In this document: positions 19,813 through 28,086 of the stretch, piece by piece
How positions within the stretch are numbered: position 1 is the stretch's first letter
How the letters are laid out: each line of letters opens with the position of its first letter
Assembly (NCBI RefSeq): GCF_900103585.1
Contig: NZ_FNHV01000015.1
Span: 186,001 to 250,000 of the forward strand
Length of the DNA stretch: 64,000 nt
Direction of reading: 5' to 3'
Source: Streptomyces sp. cf386
GTDB lineage: Bacteria > Actinomycetota > Actinomycetes > Streptomycetales > Streptomycetaceae
The notes under the pieces: model-generated
What the model was told of the DNA's origin: nothing
The model's input: only the letters and a program-made list of their open reading frames with translations
Database searches by the model: none
Made by a program: the position numbers and the translations under genes

Positions 19813-20778
19813 TTACTTCGGCCGTCGAGCCCGGCGACGTACCTCGTCGAGCAGGACCGCCTGGCACAGGCAGTCGCCGTCGGTCGGGTCGCCGCGCCGT
19901 ACCGCGGTGACGAAGGCGCTGACGGTGTTGGCGACCTGATCGTCCGGCGCGAGCCGGAGTTCCTCGGCGCCGAAAGGCCGCTCGACACGTACGAGCGGAT
20001 GGTGGTCGGCGGGCGGTGTGAAGGCATGGTCCAGGACGATGCGGCCCTCGCTGCCCCACAGTTCGTAGCCGGAACGGTAGGCGTGCTCCAGGCCGAAGGA
20101 GAGCTGGGCGCTCACCCCGGCGCGGGTGTGCAGCAGTACGGCACCGGATGTGTCGACTTGTCGTCCCGGCCCGTGGGTGAGCACGGCACCCGCCACCTCC
20201 AGATCGGGGCCGAGGAAGTGCAGGGCCGCACGCAGCGGATACACACCCACGTCGAACAGCGCGCCACCGCCCAGTTCCGGCTGGTGGCGGATGTCACCGT
20301 CCGGTCGGCGCGGGACGGCGAAGCAGGCGTGAAAGGCACGTAGTGGGCCGATCGCCCCGGAGTCCACGAGGCGCCGTACAGCGGCGTGCTGCGCGTGGTG
20401 GACGAACATGACGTTCTCCATGAGGACCAGACCGCGGGCCCGGGCGAGCGCCATCAGCTCCTCGGTGCGGGCTCGTTCGGTCGTCAGGGGCTTCTCCGCG
20501 AGCACATGCTTGCCGGCCCGCAGGGCTGCCTCGACCCATTCGGCGTGCAGCGCGGCGGGCAACGGCACGTACACCGCCTGCACGTCGTCCAGCTCCAGCA
20601 GCTCCGCGTAGCCGCGCACCGGCCGACAGCCGTACGCCCTGGCCACCTCCGCGGCCTTCGTCCCGTCCCGGCTCGCCACGGCGGCGACCTCGACGCCGGA
20701 CGCGGTCGCCATCGCGGGCAGCATGCGGCGCAGCGCGATGTCCGCGCAGCCGATGACGCCGATGCGCACAGGGTCCAT
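19813..20778 (-). CDS. NDP-hexose 3-ketoreductase (Gfo/Idh/MocA family)
   Basis: A 321-residue oxidoreductase with an N-terminal Rossmann motif (IGVIGCADIALRRMLPAM), the EKPLT motif with the catalytic Lys (VLAEKPLTTERA) and a C-terminal substrate domain (GGGALFDVGVYPLRAALHFLG). In deoxysugar pathways this family reduces the 3-keto group left by the 2,3-dehydratase. The start ATG at 20778 overlaps the 2,3-dehydratase stop (TGATG), so the two are co-translated. It is the last gene of the long minus-strand operon and defines the left end of the cluster. Confidence 0.88.
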   Translation of the reverse strand: MDPVRIGVIGCADIALRRMLPAMATASGVEVAAVASRDGTKAAEVARAYGCRPVRGYAELLELDDVQAVYVPLPAALHAEWVEAALRAGKHVLAEKPLTTERARTEELMALARARGLVLMENVMFVHHAQHAAVRRLVDSGAIGPLRAFHACFAVPRRPDGDIRHQPELGGGALFDVGVYPLRAALHFLGPDLEVAGAVLTHGPGRQVDTSGAVLLHTRAGVSAQLSFGLEHAYRSGYELWGSEGRIVLDHAFTPPADHHPLVRVERPFGAEELRLAPDDQVANTVSAFVTAVRRGDPTDGDCLCQAVLLDEVRRRARRPK

Positions 20779-22163
20779 CAGAGCCTCGACCCCATGGCGT
20801 TCAGGCAGGCGAGGAGCGTACGGGCCTGGACATTGACGTAGTGGCCGTGCCGTACCAGGGCGGTGAGCTGGCCCGGTGTCACCCAGCGGTAGCCGGGCGG
20901 CGGATCGAGCGGCACCTGCGTGTCGTCGACCTCCAGCACCAGGTAGCGGCTCTCGGCCCGGAGGAACCGGCCGCCCTCCTCCGAGTGCACCGCCTCGTAG
21001 CGGATCCGGCGTGGATCGGCGGCGGTCACCAGATCGAGGAAGGGCGGGCGCCGCGCCGGGGCGAGATGGGTGTAGTTGCTCGGCGTGTACTGGACGGTCG
21101 GCCCGAGCTCGACCGTGTCGAGGAAGCCCCCCTCCACCCTGGCGTGCGCCAGGACGTGCGGGACGCCTCCGATCCGGCGCGTGAGGAACGCGGTGACACC
21201 GAGTCCGCGCGGCTCGAACAACGGCTGTGTCCAGCTCCCGACCTCCCGGTTGCCGGCCTCGACCGACACCGCCACCACCCGGAAGTAGCGGCCGTGCTCG
21301 TGCTCGATGCTGTCCGTGCCGCGTACCCAGCCGGACACGCTGCCGAGGGGCATCGGTTGCGCCCGCACCTCGTGCCGGGACCGCTCCGCGGTGATCCAGG
21401 ACAGCAGTTCGGTGTCGGAGTGCAGCGCCGTCGGCTCGCGGTCCGCGAACGGCAGGCAGGCCAGGACCGTGCGGGAATCCATGTTGACGACGTTGTCCCG
21501 GTGCAGGAGTTCGGCGATCCGGCCGAGGGTGAGCCAGCAGTAGTCGTCGAGCAGGGGGACCTCGCCGTGTGCTTCGACGATCATGTTGCGGTTCGCCTTG
21601 CGGTAGAACCAGGACCCGTGCTCGGACTGCAGGACGTCGGCGAGCACCCTGCCACGGGCCGGTTCGGTGAAGTACTCGACGTATTTGACGTCGGCGCCCC
21701 GGTGCACCTTGGTGTAGTTGCTGCGCGTGGCCTGCACGGTCGGGGAGAGCTGGAGCAGCGGGCGGTTTCCCGGTTCCATCTTCGCCTGCATCAGAAAGTG
21801 CAGTACTCCGTCGAATTCCTTGGCGAGGATGCCGAGGATGCCGACCTCGGGCTGTCTGATGATGGGCTGCTGCCACGCGCCGTCCCCGCCCTGGCCGAGG
21901 GTGACGTGCAGTCCCTCGACCGTGAAGAAGCGCCCGCTGCGATGTCCCAGGTTGCCGGTGCCCGGGTCGAACGACCAGCCGTCGAGGTCGGCGAAGGGGA
22001 TCCGGTCGACCCGGAAGGCGTGGGCCCCGGCCCGCTCGGCGAGCCAGGCGTCGACGTCCCGGCCGTCGAGCCCCACGCTGCTGTGCGTGGCCGCCGACCG
22101 GGCGAGGCGGGCGGAGAGTGCGGTGTCCTCGCGGGGAGCGAGAAGGGGGGTCGCGACGGTCAT
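20778..22163 (-). CDS. NDP-4-keto-6-deoxyhexose 2,3-dehydratase
   Basis: A 461-residue protein made of two similar halves. Each contains a W-x-QP(I/L) segment, followed by a GV-x-H-L/V-A/M region and an SNYT motif (TVQATRSNYTKVHRGA in the first half, TVQYTPSNYTHLAPA in the second). This internal duplication is typical of EvaA/UrdS-type enzymes, which remove the 2-OH of dTDP-4-keto-6-deoxyglucose and start 2-deoxygenation. ATG at 22163 overlaps the stop of the 3-dehydratase gene by ATGA. Confidence 0.92.
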   Translation of the reverse strand: MTVATPLLAPREDTALSARLARSAATHSSVGLDGRDVDAWLAERAGAHAFRVDRIPFADLDGWSFDPGTGNLGHRSGRFFTVEGLHVTLGQGGDGAWQQPIIRQPEVGILGILAKEFDGVLHFLMQAKMEPGNRPLLQLSPTVQATRSNYTKVHRGADVKYVEYFTEPARGRVLADVLQSEHGSWFYRKANRNMIVEAHGEVPLLDDYCWLTLGRIAELLHRDNVVNMDSRTVLACLPFADREPTALHSDTELLSWITAERSRHEVRAQPMPLGSVSGWVRGTDSIEHEHGRYFRVVAVSVEAGNREVGSWTQPLFEPRGLGVTAFLTRRIGGVPHVLAHARVEGGFLDTVELGPTVQYTPSNYTHLAPARRPPFLDLVTAADPRRIRYEAVHSEEGGRFLRAESRYLVLEVDDTQVPLDPPPGYRWVTPGQLTALVRHGHYVNVQARTLLACLNAMGSRL

Positions 22164-23464
22164 CCGCGCTCCCCCACGAACTCCTTGATGGAGGAGACGA
22201 CGTAGTCGATCATCTCGTCGGTCAGGCCCGGATAGACACCGACCCAGAAGGTGTGCTCGGTGATGATGTCGCTGTTGGTCAGATCGCCGACCACTCGGTG
22301 CGGCTGGTCCAGGTAGGCGGGGTGCCGGGTGAGGTTGCCGGCGAACAGCCTGCGGGTGCCGATCTTCCGGCCTTCGAGGAAGTCGACCAGTTCCCGCCGG
22401 GCGAAGGGGGCCGCGGGGTCGACCGTGAGGGCGAAGCCGAACCAGCTCGGATCGCTGCGCGGGGTCGCCTCCGGCAGCACGAGGTGCGGCAGCCCGTCCA
22501 GTCCCTCGCGCAGCCGACGCCAGTTGTGCCGTCGCGCCGCGCAGAACTCGTCGAGCCGGGCGAGCTGGGTGAGGCCGAGTGCGGCCTGGAGGTCGGTCGC
22601 CTTCAGGTTGTAACCGACGTGCGAGAAAATGTACTTGTGGTCGTAGCCGTCCGGGAGCGTGCCCATCCGGTAGTCGAAGCGCTTGAGGCACTTGTTGCTC
22701 TCACCGGGCTCGCACCAGCAGTCCCGTCCCCAGTCGCGCAGCGACTCCACGATGCGGGCCAGCGCCAGGTTCGAGGTGAGCACACAGCCGCCCTCCCCCA
22801 TGGTGAGGTGGTGGGCCGGGTAGAAGCTCACGGTCGACAGGTCCCCGAAGGAGCCGGTGGGCTGTCCGTCGTACGTCGAACCCACCGCGTCGCAGTTGTC
22901 CTCGATGAGGAACAGATCGTGTTCCGTGGCGAGCCGGGCCATCTCCGCCACGTCGAAGGGGTTGCCGAGGGCGTGCGCGATGATGATGGCCCGGGTCTTG
23001 GGGCCGATCGCCCGCGCGACGCGTTCCGCGGTGGTGTTGTACGTCCGCAGGTCGACATCGACGAAGACGGGGACCAGGCCGTTCTGCAGAATCGGGTTGA
23101 CCGTGGTGGGAAAGCCCGCCGCGACGGTGATCACCTCATCGCCCGGACGCAGCCGGCTGTCGCCCAACTGCGGCGAGGTGAGCGCCGACACGGCGAGCAG
23201 ATTGGCGGATGATCCCGAGTTGGTCAGATGCGCCTTGCGGCGGCGCAGCTTGCGGGCGAAGAGCGACTCGAACCTCCGTGAGCTGCGCCCGGCCGCGATC
23301 CGCAGGTCCAGTGCCGCCTCGACCAGGGCCGTCCGGTCGCTCTCGTCCAGCACCGCACCGGACGGCCAGATCTCGGTGACGCCGGGCACGAAGCCGCCGT
23401 CGCCCTGTTGTTCCCTGTGGTACGCGCGGACCCCATCCAAGATCAACGCTCTGCTGTCGCTCAT
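22160..23464 (-). CDS. Fe-S/PMP-dependent NDP-4-keto-deoxyhexose 3-dehydratase
   Basis: A 434-residue member of the DegT/DnrJ fold-type I family, but not an aminotransferase. The position of the PLP-binding Lys is His in FYPAHHLTMGEGG, as in the 3-dehydrases E1/ColD. The cysteine pattern C-X57-C-X1-C-X7-C, ending DCWCEPGESNKC, is exactly the [2Fe-2S] motif of E1. It should remove the 3-OH, giving a 2,3,6-trideoxysugar with the neighbouring 2,3-dehydratase. E1-type enzymes need an electron-transfer partner. No classic E3 ferredoxin reductase is visible, though an FMN reductase lies two genes upstream. It starts with ATG at 23464 after GGAGGGAG. Confidence 0.93.
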   Translation of the reverse strand: MSDSRALILDGVRAYHREQQGDGGFVPGVTEIWPSGAVLDESDRTALVEAALDLRIAAGRSSRRFESLFARKLRRRKAHLTNSGSSANLLAVSALTSPQLGDSRLRPGDEVITVAAGFPTTVNPILQNGLVPVFVDVDLRTYNTTAERVARAIGPKTRAIIIAHALGNPFDVAEMARLATEHDLFLIEDNCDAVGSTYDGQPTGSFGDLSTVSFYPAHHLTMGEGGCVLTSNLALARIVESLRDWGRDCWCEPGESNKCLKRFDYRMGTLPDGYDHKYIFSHVGYNLKATDLQAALGLTQLARLDEFCAARRHNWRRLREGLDGLPHLVLPEATPRSDPSWFGFALTVDPAAPFARRELVDFLEGRKIGTRRLFAGNLTRHPAYLDQPHRVVGDLTNSDIITEHTFWVGVYPGLTDEMIDYVVSSIKEFVGERG

Positions 23465-23476
23465 CCGCGACTCCCT

Positions 23477-23511
23477 CCTGTTCCGGTGTCCTGTTCCGGT
23501 CCTGTTCCGGT
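23477..23511. repeat. Three tandem 11-bp repeats before the 3-dehydratase
   Basis: CCTGTTCCGGT occurs at 23477-23487, 23490-23500 and 23501-23511, with a fourth degenerate copy after it. On the coding strand this is ACCGGAACAGG, between the epimerase stop and the 3-dehydratase ribosome binding site. The period near 11 bp resembles activator-binding repeats, but the motif differs from the SARP heptamers elsewhere here. Replication slippage is an alternative explanation. Confidence 0.8.
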
Positions 23512-23536
23512 CCGTTTCCGTGGCCCGTGCACCGCT

Positions 23537-24112
23537 TCAGCGCACGTCCTGCCACCTGGCGAGCAGCCCCGCGGCTGCCGCGTCCGCCGCGGTGGGCGCC
23601 CCGGCGTCCTTGGCCGACATCACCGGCGGCTCGTCGAAGCCCCAGGGAAGCGCCAGTTCGGGATCGAGCGGGTCGATGTCGATCTGGGTTCCGGGTACGT
23701 GCGCGCTGGACAGCACGTAGCAGATGCAGGTGTCGTCGCTGAGGGCGAGGAATCCGTGTCCGACGCCCTCGGGTACGTAGACGCACCTTCCGGATTCCGC
23801 GTCGAGGTCGTTGCTGGCGTACTCGCCGTAGGTGGGTGACCCGAGACGCAGGTCGACCACGATGTCCCGGAGGGCACCGCGTACGCATGAGACGTATTTC
23901 GCCTGGCCGGGCGGCACGGACACGCTGTGAATGCCGCGGAGCGTGTTGCGCCGTGACACCGAGAAGTTGATCTGCCGTACCGCGAAGGGGCGGCCGGTGA
24001 CCTTCTCCAACTCGTCGACGCGCAGGGCCTCGTGGAAGGATCCGCGGTCGTCCCGGAAGGGCTCCGGGGTGATCAGGAAGGCACCCGGAACGCTCAGCTC
24101 TTCGGCGTGCAT
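23537..24112 (-). CDS. dTDP-4-keto-6-deoxyhexose 3,5-epimerase (RmlC family)
   Basis: A 191-residue cupin with the RmlC hallmarks: FRDDRGSFHE near the N-terminus, TLRGIHSVSVPPGQAKYVSCVRG with the catalytic His, DIVVDLRLGSPTYG, and the region around YVPEGVGHGFLALSDD and CYVLSSAH. It inverts C5 (and C3 where substituted), which turns a D-sugar into an L-sugar. With the dehydratases next door this points to L-rhodinose, L-amicetose or a related sugar. ATG at 24112. It is part of the minus-strand operon. Confidence 0.9.
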   Translation of the reverse strand: MHAEELSVPGAFLITPEPFRDDRGSFHEALRVDELEKVTGRPFAVRQINFSVSRRNTLRGIHSVSVPPGQAKYVSCVRGALRDIVVDLRLGSPTYGEYASNDLDAESGRCVYVPEGVGHGFLALSDDTCICYVLSSAHVPGTQIDIDPLDPELALPWGFDEPPVMSAKDAGAPTAADAAAAGLLARWQDVR

Positions 24113-24152
24113 GGAATCTTCGCTCCGGTTCTCCGGCTCTGCGAGATCGGCA

Positions 24153-24752
24153 TCAGGCTTCGTACGGGCGCCGCGCCCTGGCCTCGCGCAGCGCGGACGC
24201 CCACCAGGCGAGCTGGTCGAGCAGTTTCTTGGCCGCGGCCTCGGCCCCGGTGGGGTCCTTCGGGCCGCCGTCGACGTCGAAGCACTCCCAGACGTTGTGG
24301 AAGCTGACCCCGTCCCGGACGGTCGTGGCGTGCAGTTCCGCGAACACGAGACGGAGTTGTTCGACGGCTCGCAGGCCTCCCGACATTCCGCCGTACGAGA
24401 CGAATCCGACCGGCTTCGCCCGCCACTCGGCGCGGAAGCGGTCGACGGCGTCCTTCAGCGGTGCCGGGAAGCTGTGGTTGTACTCGGGGGTGACGACGAC
24501 GAACGCGTCGGCTCGGTCCAGTCGTGATCCCAGTGCGGTGGTGCGGGGCCCGGGTGCCTGGCCGGGCGCCGGGAACTCCTGCTCCAGCCGGACCTCGGCG
24601 AGGTCCACCACATCGATCTCGACATCGGTGCGCCCGGCTGCCTGGGAGGCGAACCAGCGGGTGACTCCGGCGCCGAACCGGCCGGTGCGCGTGCTGCCCA
24701 CGATCAGCACCAGCCGGAGCGGGGCCGCAGGGGACTCAAGGTCCTGTGTCAT
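24153..24752 (-). CDS. NAD(P)H-dependent FMN reductase
   Basis: A flavodoxin-fold protein of 199 residues with the FMN phosphate loop (LIVGSTRTGRFG) and the isoalloxazine-contacting segment TPEYNHSFPAPLKDAVD, typical of NADPH-dependent FMN/quinone reductases. The GAGGAG ribosome binding site overlaps the end of the cyclase gene and fits the ATG at 24752. A GTG at 24761 would leave no spacing. It could feed reduced flavin to an oxygenase, reduce a quinone intermediate, or supply electrons to the Fe-S 3-dehydratase. The sequence cannot decide between these. Confidence 0.85.
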   Translation of the reverse strand: MTQDLESPAAPLRLVLIVGSTRTGRFGAGVTRWFASQAAGRTDVEIDVVDLAEVRLEQEFPAPGQAPGPRTTALGSRLDRADAFVVVTPEYNHSFPAPLKDAVDRFRAEWRAKPVGFVSYGGMSGGLRAVEQLRLVFAELHATTVRDGVSFHNVWECFDVDGGPKDPTGAEAAAKKLLDQLAWWASALREARARRPYEA

Positions 24753-24757
24753 CGCGC

Positions 24758-25540
24758 TCACTCCTCGACCAGGGCCACGGCGCGGGCCCAGCCGGCGCCG
24801 GAGCCGACCAGTTTCACGGGGAGGCAGGAGACGGTGTATCCGAAGTCGCCGGGCAGCGCGTCCAGGTTGTGCAGCCGCTCGATCTGGCAGTACTCACGGC
24901 GGCGTCCGGCGAAGTGGGCGGGCCACAGCACCGATCGGTCCCCGGTCTCCTGGTAGCGACGGATCATGTGGCCGAAGGGCGCGTCCAGGCTGAAGGCGTC
25001 GGTGCCGATCACCTTCACTCCGAGGTCGAGCAGGAAATCGGTCGCCTCCCCGTCGAGCCCGGTGAAGTCGGTGAAGTACTTCTGTGTGCCCACGTAGGCC
25101 GAGGCGCCGGTGTTCAGCAGCACGATGTCGTACGGCTGCGGGGTGCGCCCGATCCGGGCGATCGCCTTCTCCAGCACCTCGACGCCCGCGGCACCGACCG
25201 GCTGGTCGCGCAGGTCCAGGCGGACGGCCGGGCGGTGGAACCAGTCGAGCGGCATCTCGTGGATGTGCCGCGGGGTGCCGTAGGAGGCGGTCGATCCGTA
25301 GTGCGAGGGGGCGTCGACGTGGGTGCCCGTGTGGCTGGTGAGGGTGAAGGTGTCCAGCGAGAGCAACTCGCCGTCGGGCAGCACCGAGGGGTCGAAGTCG
25401 ATGCCGAAGTGCGCCTTCATCTCCTCGCTCATGTGCCGGGCGCCCTCGGCCGGGGTGAGGATCTTGTGCTCCACCGGATCGGGTTCCCACGCCGCGGCGT
25501 CCACCGGGGAGGAGAGGTCGATGAGGTGCATGGGGGTCAT
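24758..25540 (-). CDS. Polyketide cyclase-like protein (PF04199 family)
   Basis: A 260-residue protein with the family motif HTGTHVDAPSHYG (H-x-GTH-x-D-x-P-x-H), which binds a metal in the related kynurenine formamidases. Members occur in aromatic polyketide clusters as putative ring cyclases and also elsewhere as hydrolases. Here it is translationally coupled to the upstream monooxygenase (ATGA at 25540). A cyclase role is therefore plausible, but hydrolysis of an amide or lactone is an equally valid reading. An internal ATG at 25531 is an alternative start. Confidence 0.8.
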   Translation of the reverse strand: MTPMHLIDLSSPVDAAAWEPDPVEHKILTPAEGARHMSEEMKAHFGIDFDPSVLPDGELLSLDTFTLTSHTGTHVDAPSHYGSTASYGTPRHIHEMPLDWFHRPAVRLDLRDQPVGAAGVEVLEKAIARIGRTPQPYDIVLLNTGASAYVGTQKYFTDFTGLDGEATDFLLDLGVKVIGTDAFSLDAPFGHMIRRYQETGDRSVLWPAHFAGRRREYCQIERLHNLDALPGDFGYTVSCLPVKLVGSGAGWARAVALVEE

Positions 25541-26907
25541 CCCTTCCTTGGTGCCGTCTTGGCCGGGTCCGTCGGGGACGCCGGTCGTGCGGCTCGTGCG
25601 GTTCGTACGGCGGTTTCCGCCGGGCGCGCCGCGGGGGTGGTGGTGAACAGGTCGGTCCGCACCTCGACCGGGGTGCGGCCGAAGGCGACCTTGTCGGTGA
25701 TCCGCACGCCGAGGGGGCTGTGCCGGATCAGCCGGGCGACAGTGGAACGCAGCAGGTCGGCCGCCGGCCCGCCGGCCCCGAACATGCCCTTGGCCTGCAT
25801 CTGCTGCATCTTCATCACGGAGTTCACGGCGGGCGTCCGCGCGTCCACGAAGGGGGCGAACCGCTCCTTGGAGGTGTCGCCGTCCGCAAGCGCCCGCAGC
25901 AGTACGGGGTGCAGCACCGCGGCGTCCTGGAGCGCCAGGTTGATGCCCTGCGCGCCCAGCGGGCTGTGGGTGTGGGCGCTGTCGCCGACGAGGACGAGCC
26001 CGTCCCGCGTCCACTCGTCCGCCTTGCCGGCGAACACGTCCAGCAGCGAGAGGTCGGAGAGTCGGCCGATGCCGTCCTCGATGAGGTCCGCGAACTGCGG
26101 CAGGGCGGCGGCCAGTTCGCGTTTGACCTCGTCGACGCCCCGCGCGGCGATCCGCGGCCAGCTCTGGTGCGGCAGGGTCCAGCCGATCTGCAAACGGTCG
26201 GGGTGGGAGTCGTGCACGAGCACGGGGCTGTGTCCGGTGCGGTGCACCCGGACCCGGCGGGTCTGCCGCTCCGGCGCGTCCAGCTTGAACCACAGCACGT
26301 CGTGCCGGAACGCCTCGACGCGCCCGGCGTCGATCCCGGCCAGCGCACGTGTCTTGGAGAAGCGGCCGTCGGCGGCGACGACCACCGCGGCGCGCACCCG
26401 ACGGCGCCCGCCCGGTCCCGCGGCGACGGCTCCGGTGACCCGGCCCGTGTCCTGGATCAGCCCGCTGACCCGGTGGCCGTCGAGGTAGTGGAAGCCGGGC
26501 AGGGTGCGGCAGGCCGCCAGCAGCGCTTCCAGCACATGGCGCTGCGGCACCGCCAAAAGATGGTCGTACGGGGGCGGCAGGCGCCGGTAGTCGATGTCGA
26601 GCAGCACGCGGTCGCGGTCGACGAGCTGGAACCCGTCGAGCTCGCAGGCGCCGGCGCTGCGGATCGCGGCGAGCACGCCGAGGCTGTCGAGGATGCTCTG
26701 GCCGCCCGGCTGGAGGATTTCCCCGCGGAACTCCCGTTCCAGGCGGGTGGACTTCTCCAGGAGCGTCACCCGTACGCCCGAGCACAGCAGCATCAGGGAG
26801 AGCGCCAGACCGGCCGGGCCGGCGCCGACGACGCAGACGTCCGTCTCCGGGAGGTCGTCGACCGGTGCTCCGGGGTCGCGGGGCGGATGCGGTTCCGGTG
26901 TCGTCAT
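25537..26907 (-). CDS. FAD-dependent aromatic monooxygenase
   Basis: A 456-residue flavoprotein of the p-hydroxybenzoate hydroxylase fold: dinucleotide motif VCVVGAGPAGLALS, DG motif (VVAADGRFSKTRAL) and GD motif (LVLVGDSAHTHSPLGAQGINLALQDA). The C-terminal 35 residues are an Ala/Thr/Pro-rich tail without the thioredoxin-like domain seen in the longer hydroxylases of this cluster. It probably hydroxylates or oxidises an aromatic intermediate. It lies between the SDR and the cyclase in the minimal-PKS operon. Confidence 0.88.
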   Translation of the reverse strand: MTTPEPHPPRDPGAPVDDLPETDVCVVGAGPAGLALSLMLLCSGVRVTLLEKSTRLEREFRGEILQPGGQSILDSLGVLAAIRSAGACELDGFQLVDRDRVLLDIDYRRLPPPYDHLLAVPQRHVLEALLAACRTLPGFHYLDGHRVSGLIQDTGRVTGAVAAGPGGRRRVRAAVVVAADGRFSKTRALAGIDAGRVEAFRHDVLWFKLDAPERQTRRVRVHRTGHSPVLVHDSHPDRLQIGWTLPHQSWPRIAARGVDEVKRELAAALPQFADLIEDGIGRLSDLSLLDVFAGKADEWTRDGLVLVGDSAHTHSPLGAQGINLALQDAAVLHPVLLRALADGDTSKERFAPFVDARTPAVNSVMKMQQMQAKGMFGAGGPAADLLRSTVARLIRHSPLGVRITDKVAFGRTPVEVRTDLFTTTPAARPAETAVRTARAARPASPTDPAKTAPRKG

Positions 26908-26917
26908 GACGGCCCCC

Positions 26918-27688
26918 TCACCCGGCCACCAGGCCGAGGCCGCCGTCGGTGACGAGGACCTGGCCCTGGAGCCAGGCGGCCTCGTCGGTGCACAGCAGCG
27001 CGACGGCGTCGGCGAGGTCCTCGGGGGTGGTCAGGCGTCCGCCGGGGGTGCGCCCGACGATCGCCTTGGCCACCTCCGCCGGTACGCTCCCGTCGCCCTT
27101 GTCGACCTTCGCGGCCGACACCGCGTTGACGGCGACGCCCCGGCCGGCGAACTCCACCGCGAGGTAGCGCACCAAGGACTCCAGTGCCGCCTTGGCGATG
27201 CCCGCCGAGACATAGCGCGGCACGACACGGCGGGCACCCGCGCTGGAGATCGCGACGATGCGGCCGGGGCGGCCGGCCATCAGCTCGGCGAGCCGGGGCG
27301 CCCCGGCGAGCAGCGGACGCAGGGCGACGGCGAGTGAACGGTCGACCGTGTCGGGCGCGGTGCCGAGGGTCGCCGACGGCCGGAAGTACGAGGTGTTGTG
27401 CACGAAGATGTCGAGGCCGCCGAGGCGTCGCTCGGCCTCGTCGAACAGGCCGTCGAGCGCGGCCGGGTCGGTGATGTCGGCGCGTACCGCGGCCGCGGTG
27501 CCCGGCAGTCCGGCCAGTGAACGGACGGCTTCGGCGGCGCGCGCCTCGTCGTGGGCGTAGTTGAGCAGCACAGTGGCACCGCAGGCGGTCAGCTTGCGGG
27601 CGACGGCGAGCCCGATGCCCCGGGTGGCCCCGGTCACCAGGGCGGTGCGGCCCGTGAGGTCCGGTGCGGTGGGATGGTGCGTGGTCAC
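26918..27688 (-). CDS. Short-chain dehydrogenase with Y-x6-K (enoyl-reductase-like) active site
   Basis: A 256-residue SDR. The cofactor motif is normal (LVTGATRGIGLAVA) and the Ser lies in IVAISSAGARRV. The catalytic Tyr and Lys are in RYVSAGIAKAALE, spaced Y-x6-K instead of the usual Y-x3-K. This spacing is known from enoyl-ACP reductases such as FabI and FabL. It may reduce an enone in the polyketide or supply a reduced starter. Placement directly downstream of the ACP gene supports action on a carrier-bound chain. Whether it is a ketoreductase or an enoyl reductase is open. Confidence 0.85.
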   Translation of the reverse strand: MTTHHPTAPDLTGRTALVTGATRGIGLAVARKLTACGATVLLNYAHDEARAAEAVRSLAGLPGTAAAVRADITDPAALDGLFDEAERRLGGLDIFVHNTSYFRPSATLGTAPDTVDRSLAVALRPLLAGAPRLAELMAGRPGRIVAISSAGARRVVPRYVSAGIAKAALESLVRYLAVEFAGRGVAVNAVSAAKVDKGDGSVPAEVAKAIVGRTPGGRLTTPEDLADAVALLCTDEAAWLQGQVLVTDGGLGLVAG

Positions 27689-27767
27689 GCTGCGACTCCT
27701 CCGGCTGGGACGGTCGTGGATGCGGCGGGCAGGTCCTTCGGCGGGCCTGCCCGGTGCGCCGTTCGGG

Positions 27768-28034
27768 TCAGGCGGTCTGCTGGGCGCTGAGCGCCCCGTT
27801 GACCAGGTCGAGGTACTGGCGGGGGGTCTCGACCTCGGTCACGGCCTCCTCGTCGAGCAACAGGTCGTGGGTGACCTCGATGCGTCCGGTGGTCTGGAGG
27901 ATGGCCAGCGAGTCGTAACCGAGTTCGACGAAGGGGACGTCCAGCACGTTGGCGGACAGATCGACGGTCTCGTCCTCGCCGGCGCATTCGCGCAGCAGGG
28001 TGGTCAGGTCGTCCAGGGTCAACTGCAGGGGCAT
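27768..28034 (-). CDS. Type II PKS acyl carrier protein
   Basis: An 88-residue acidic protein with the carrier motif ELGYDSLAILQ. Ser42 is the phosphopantetheine attachment site. Helix I (LTLDDLTTLLREC) and the acidic helix III region are typical of aromatic PKS ACPs. It lies 52 bp after the chain length factor gene. A phosphopantetheinyl transferase that could activate it is encoded at 38.9-39.7 kb. Confidence 0.95.
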   Translation of the reverse strand: MPLQLTLDDLTTLLRECAGEDETVDLSANVLDVPFVELGYDSLAILQTTGRIEVTHDLLLDEEAVTEVETPRQYLDLVNGALSAQQTA

Positions 28035-28086
28035 GGTGTCGGTTTCTCCTTCTCGCGTGCGGTGCGCGGGGCGGTTGCGGGCAGGG

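Noticed and set aside
22160..23464. Sugar aminotransferase (DegT/EryC1) assignment
   Set aside because: The PLP Lys is replaced by His and the [2Fe-2S] cysteine motif is complete, so it is a 3-dehydratase.
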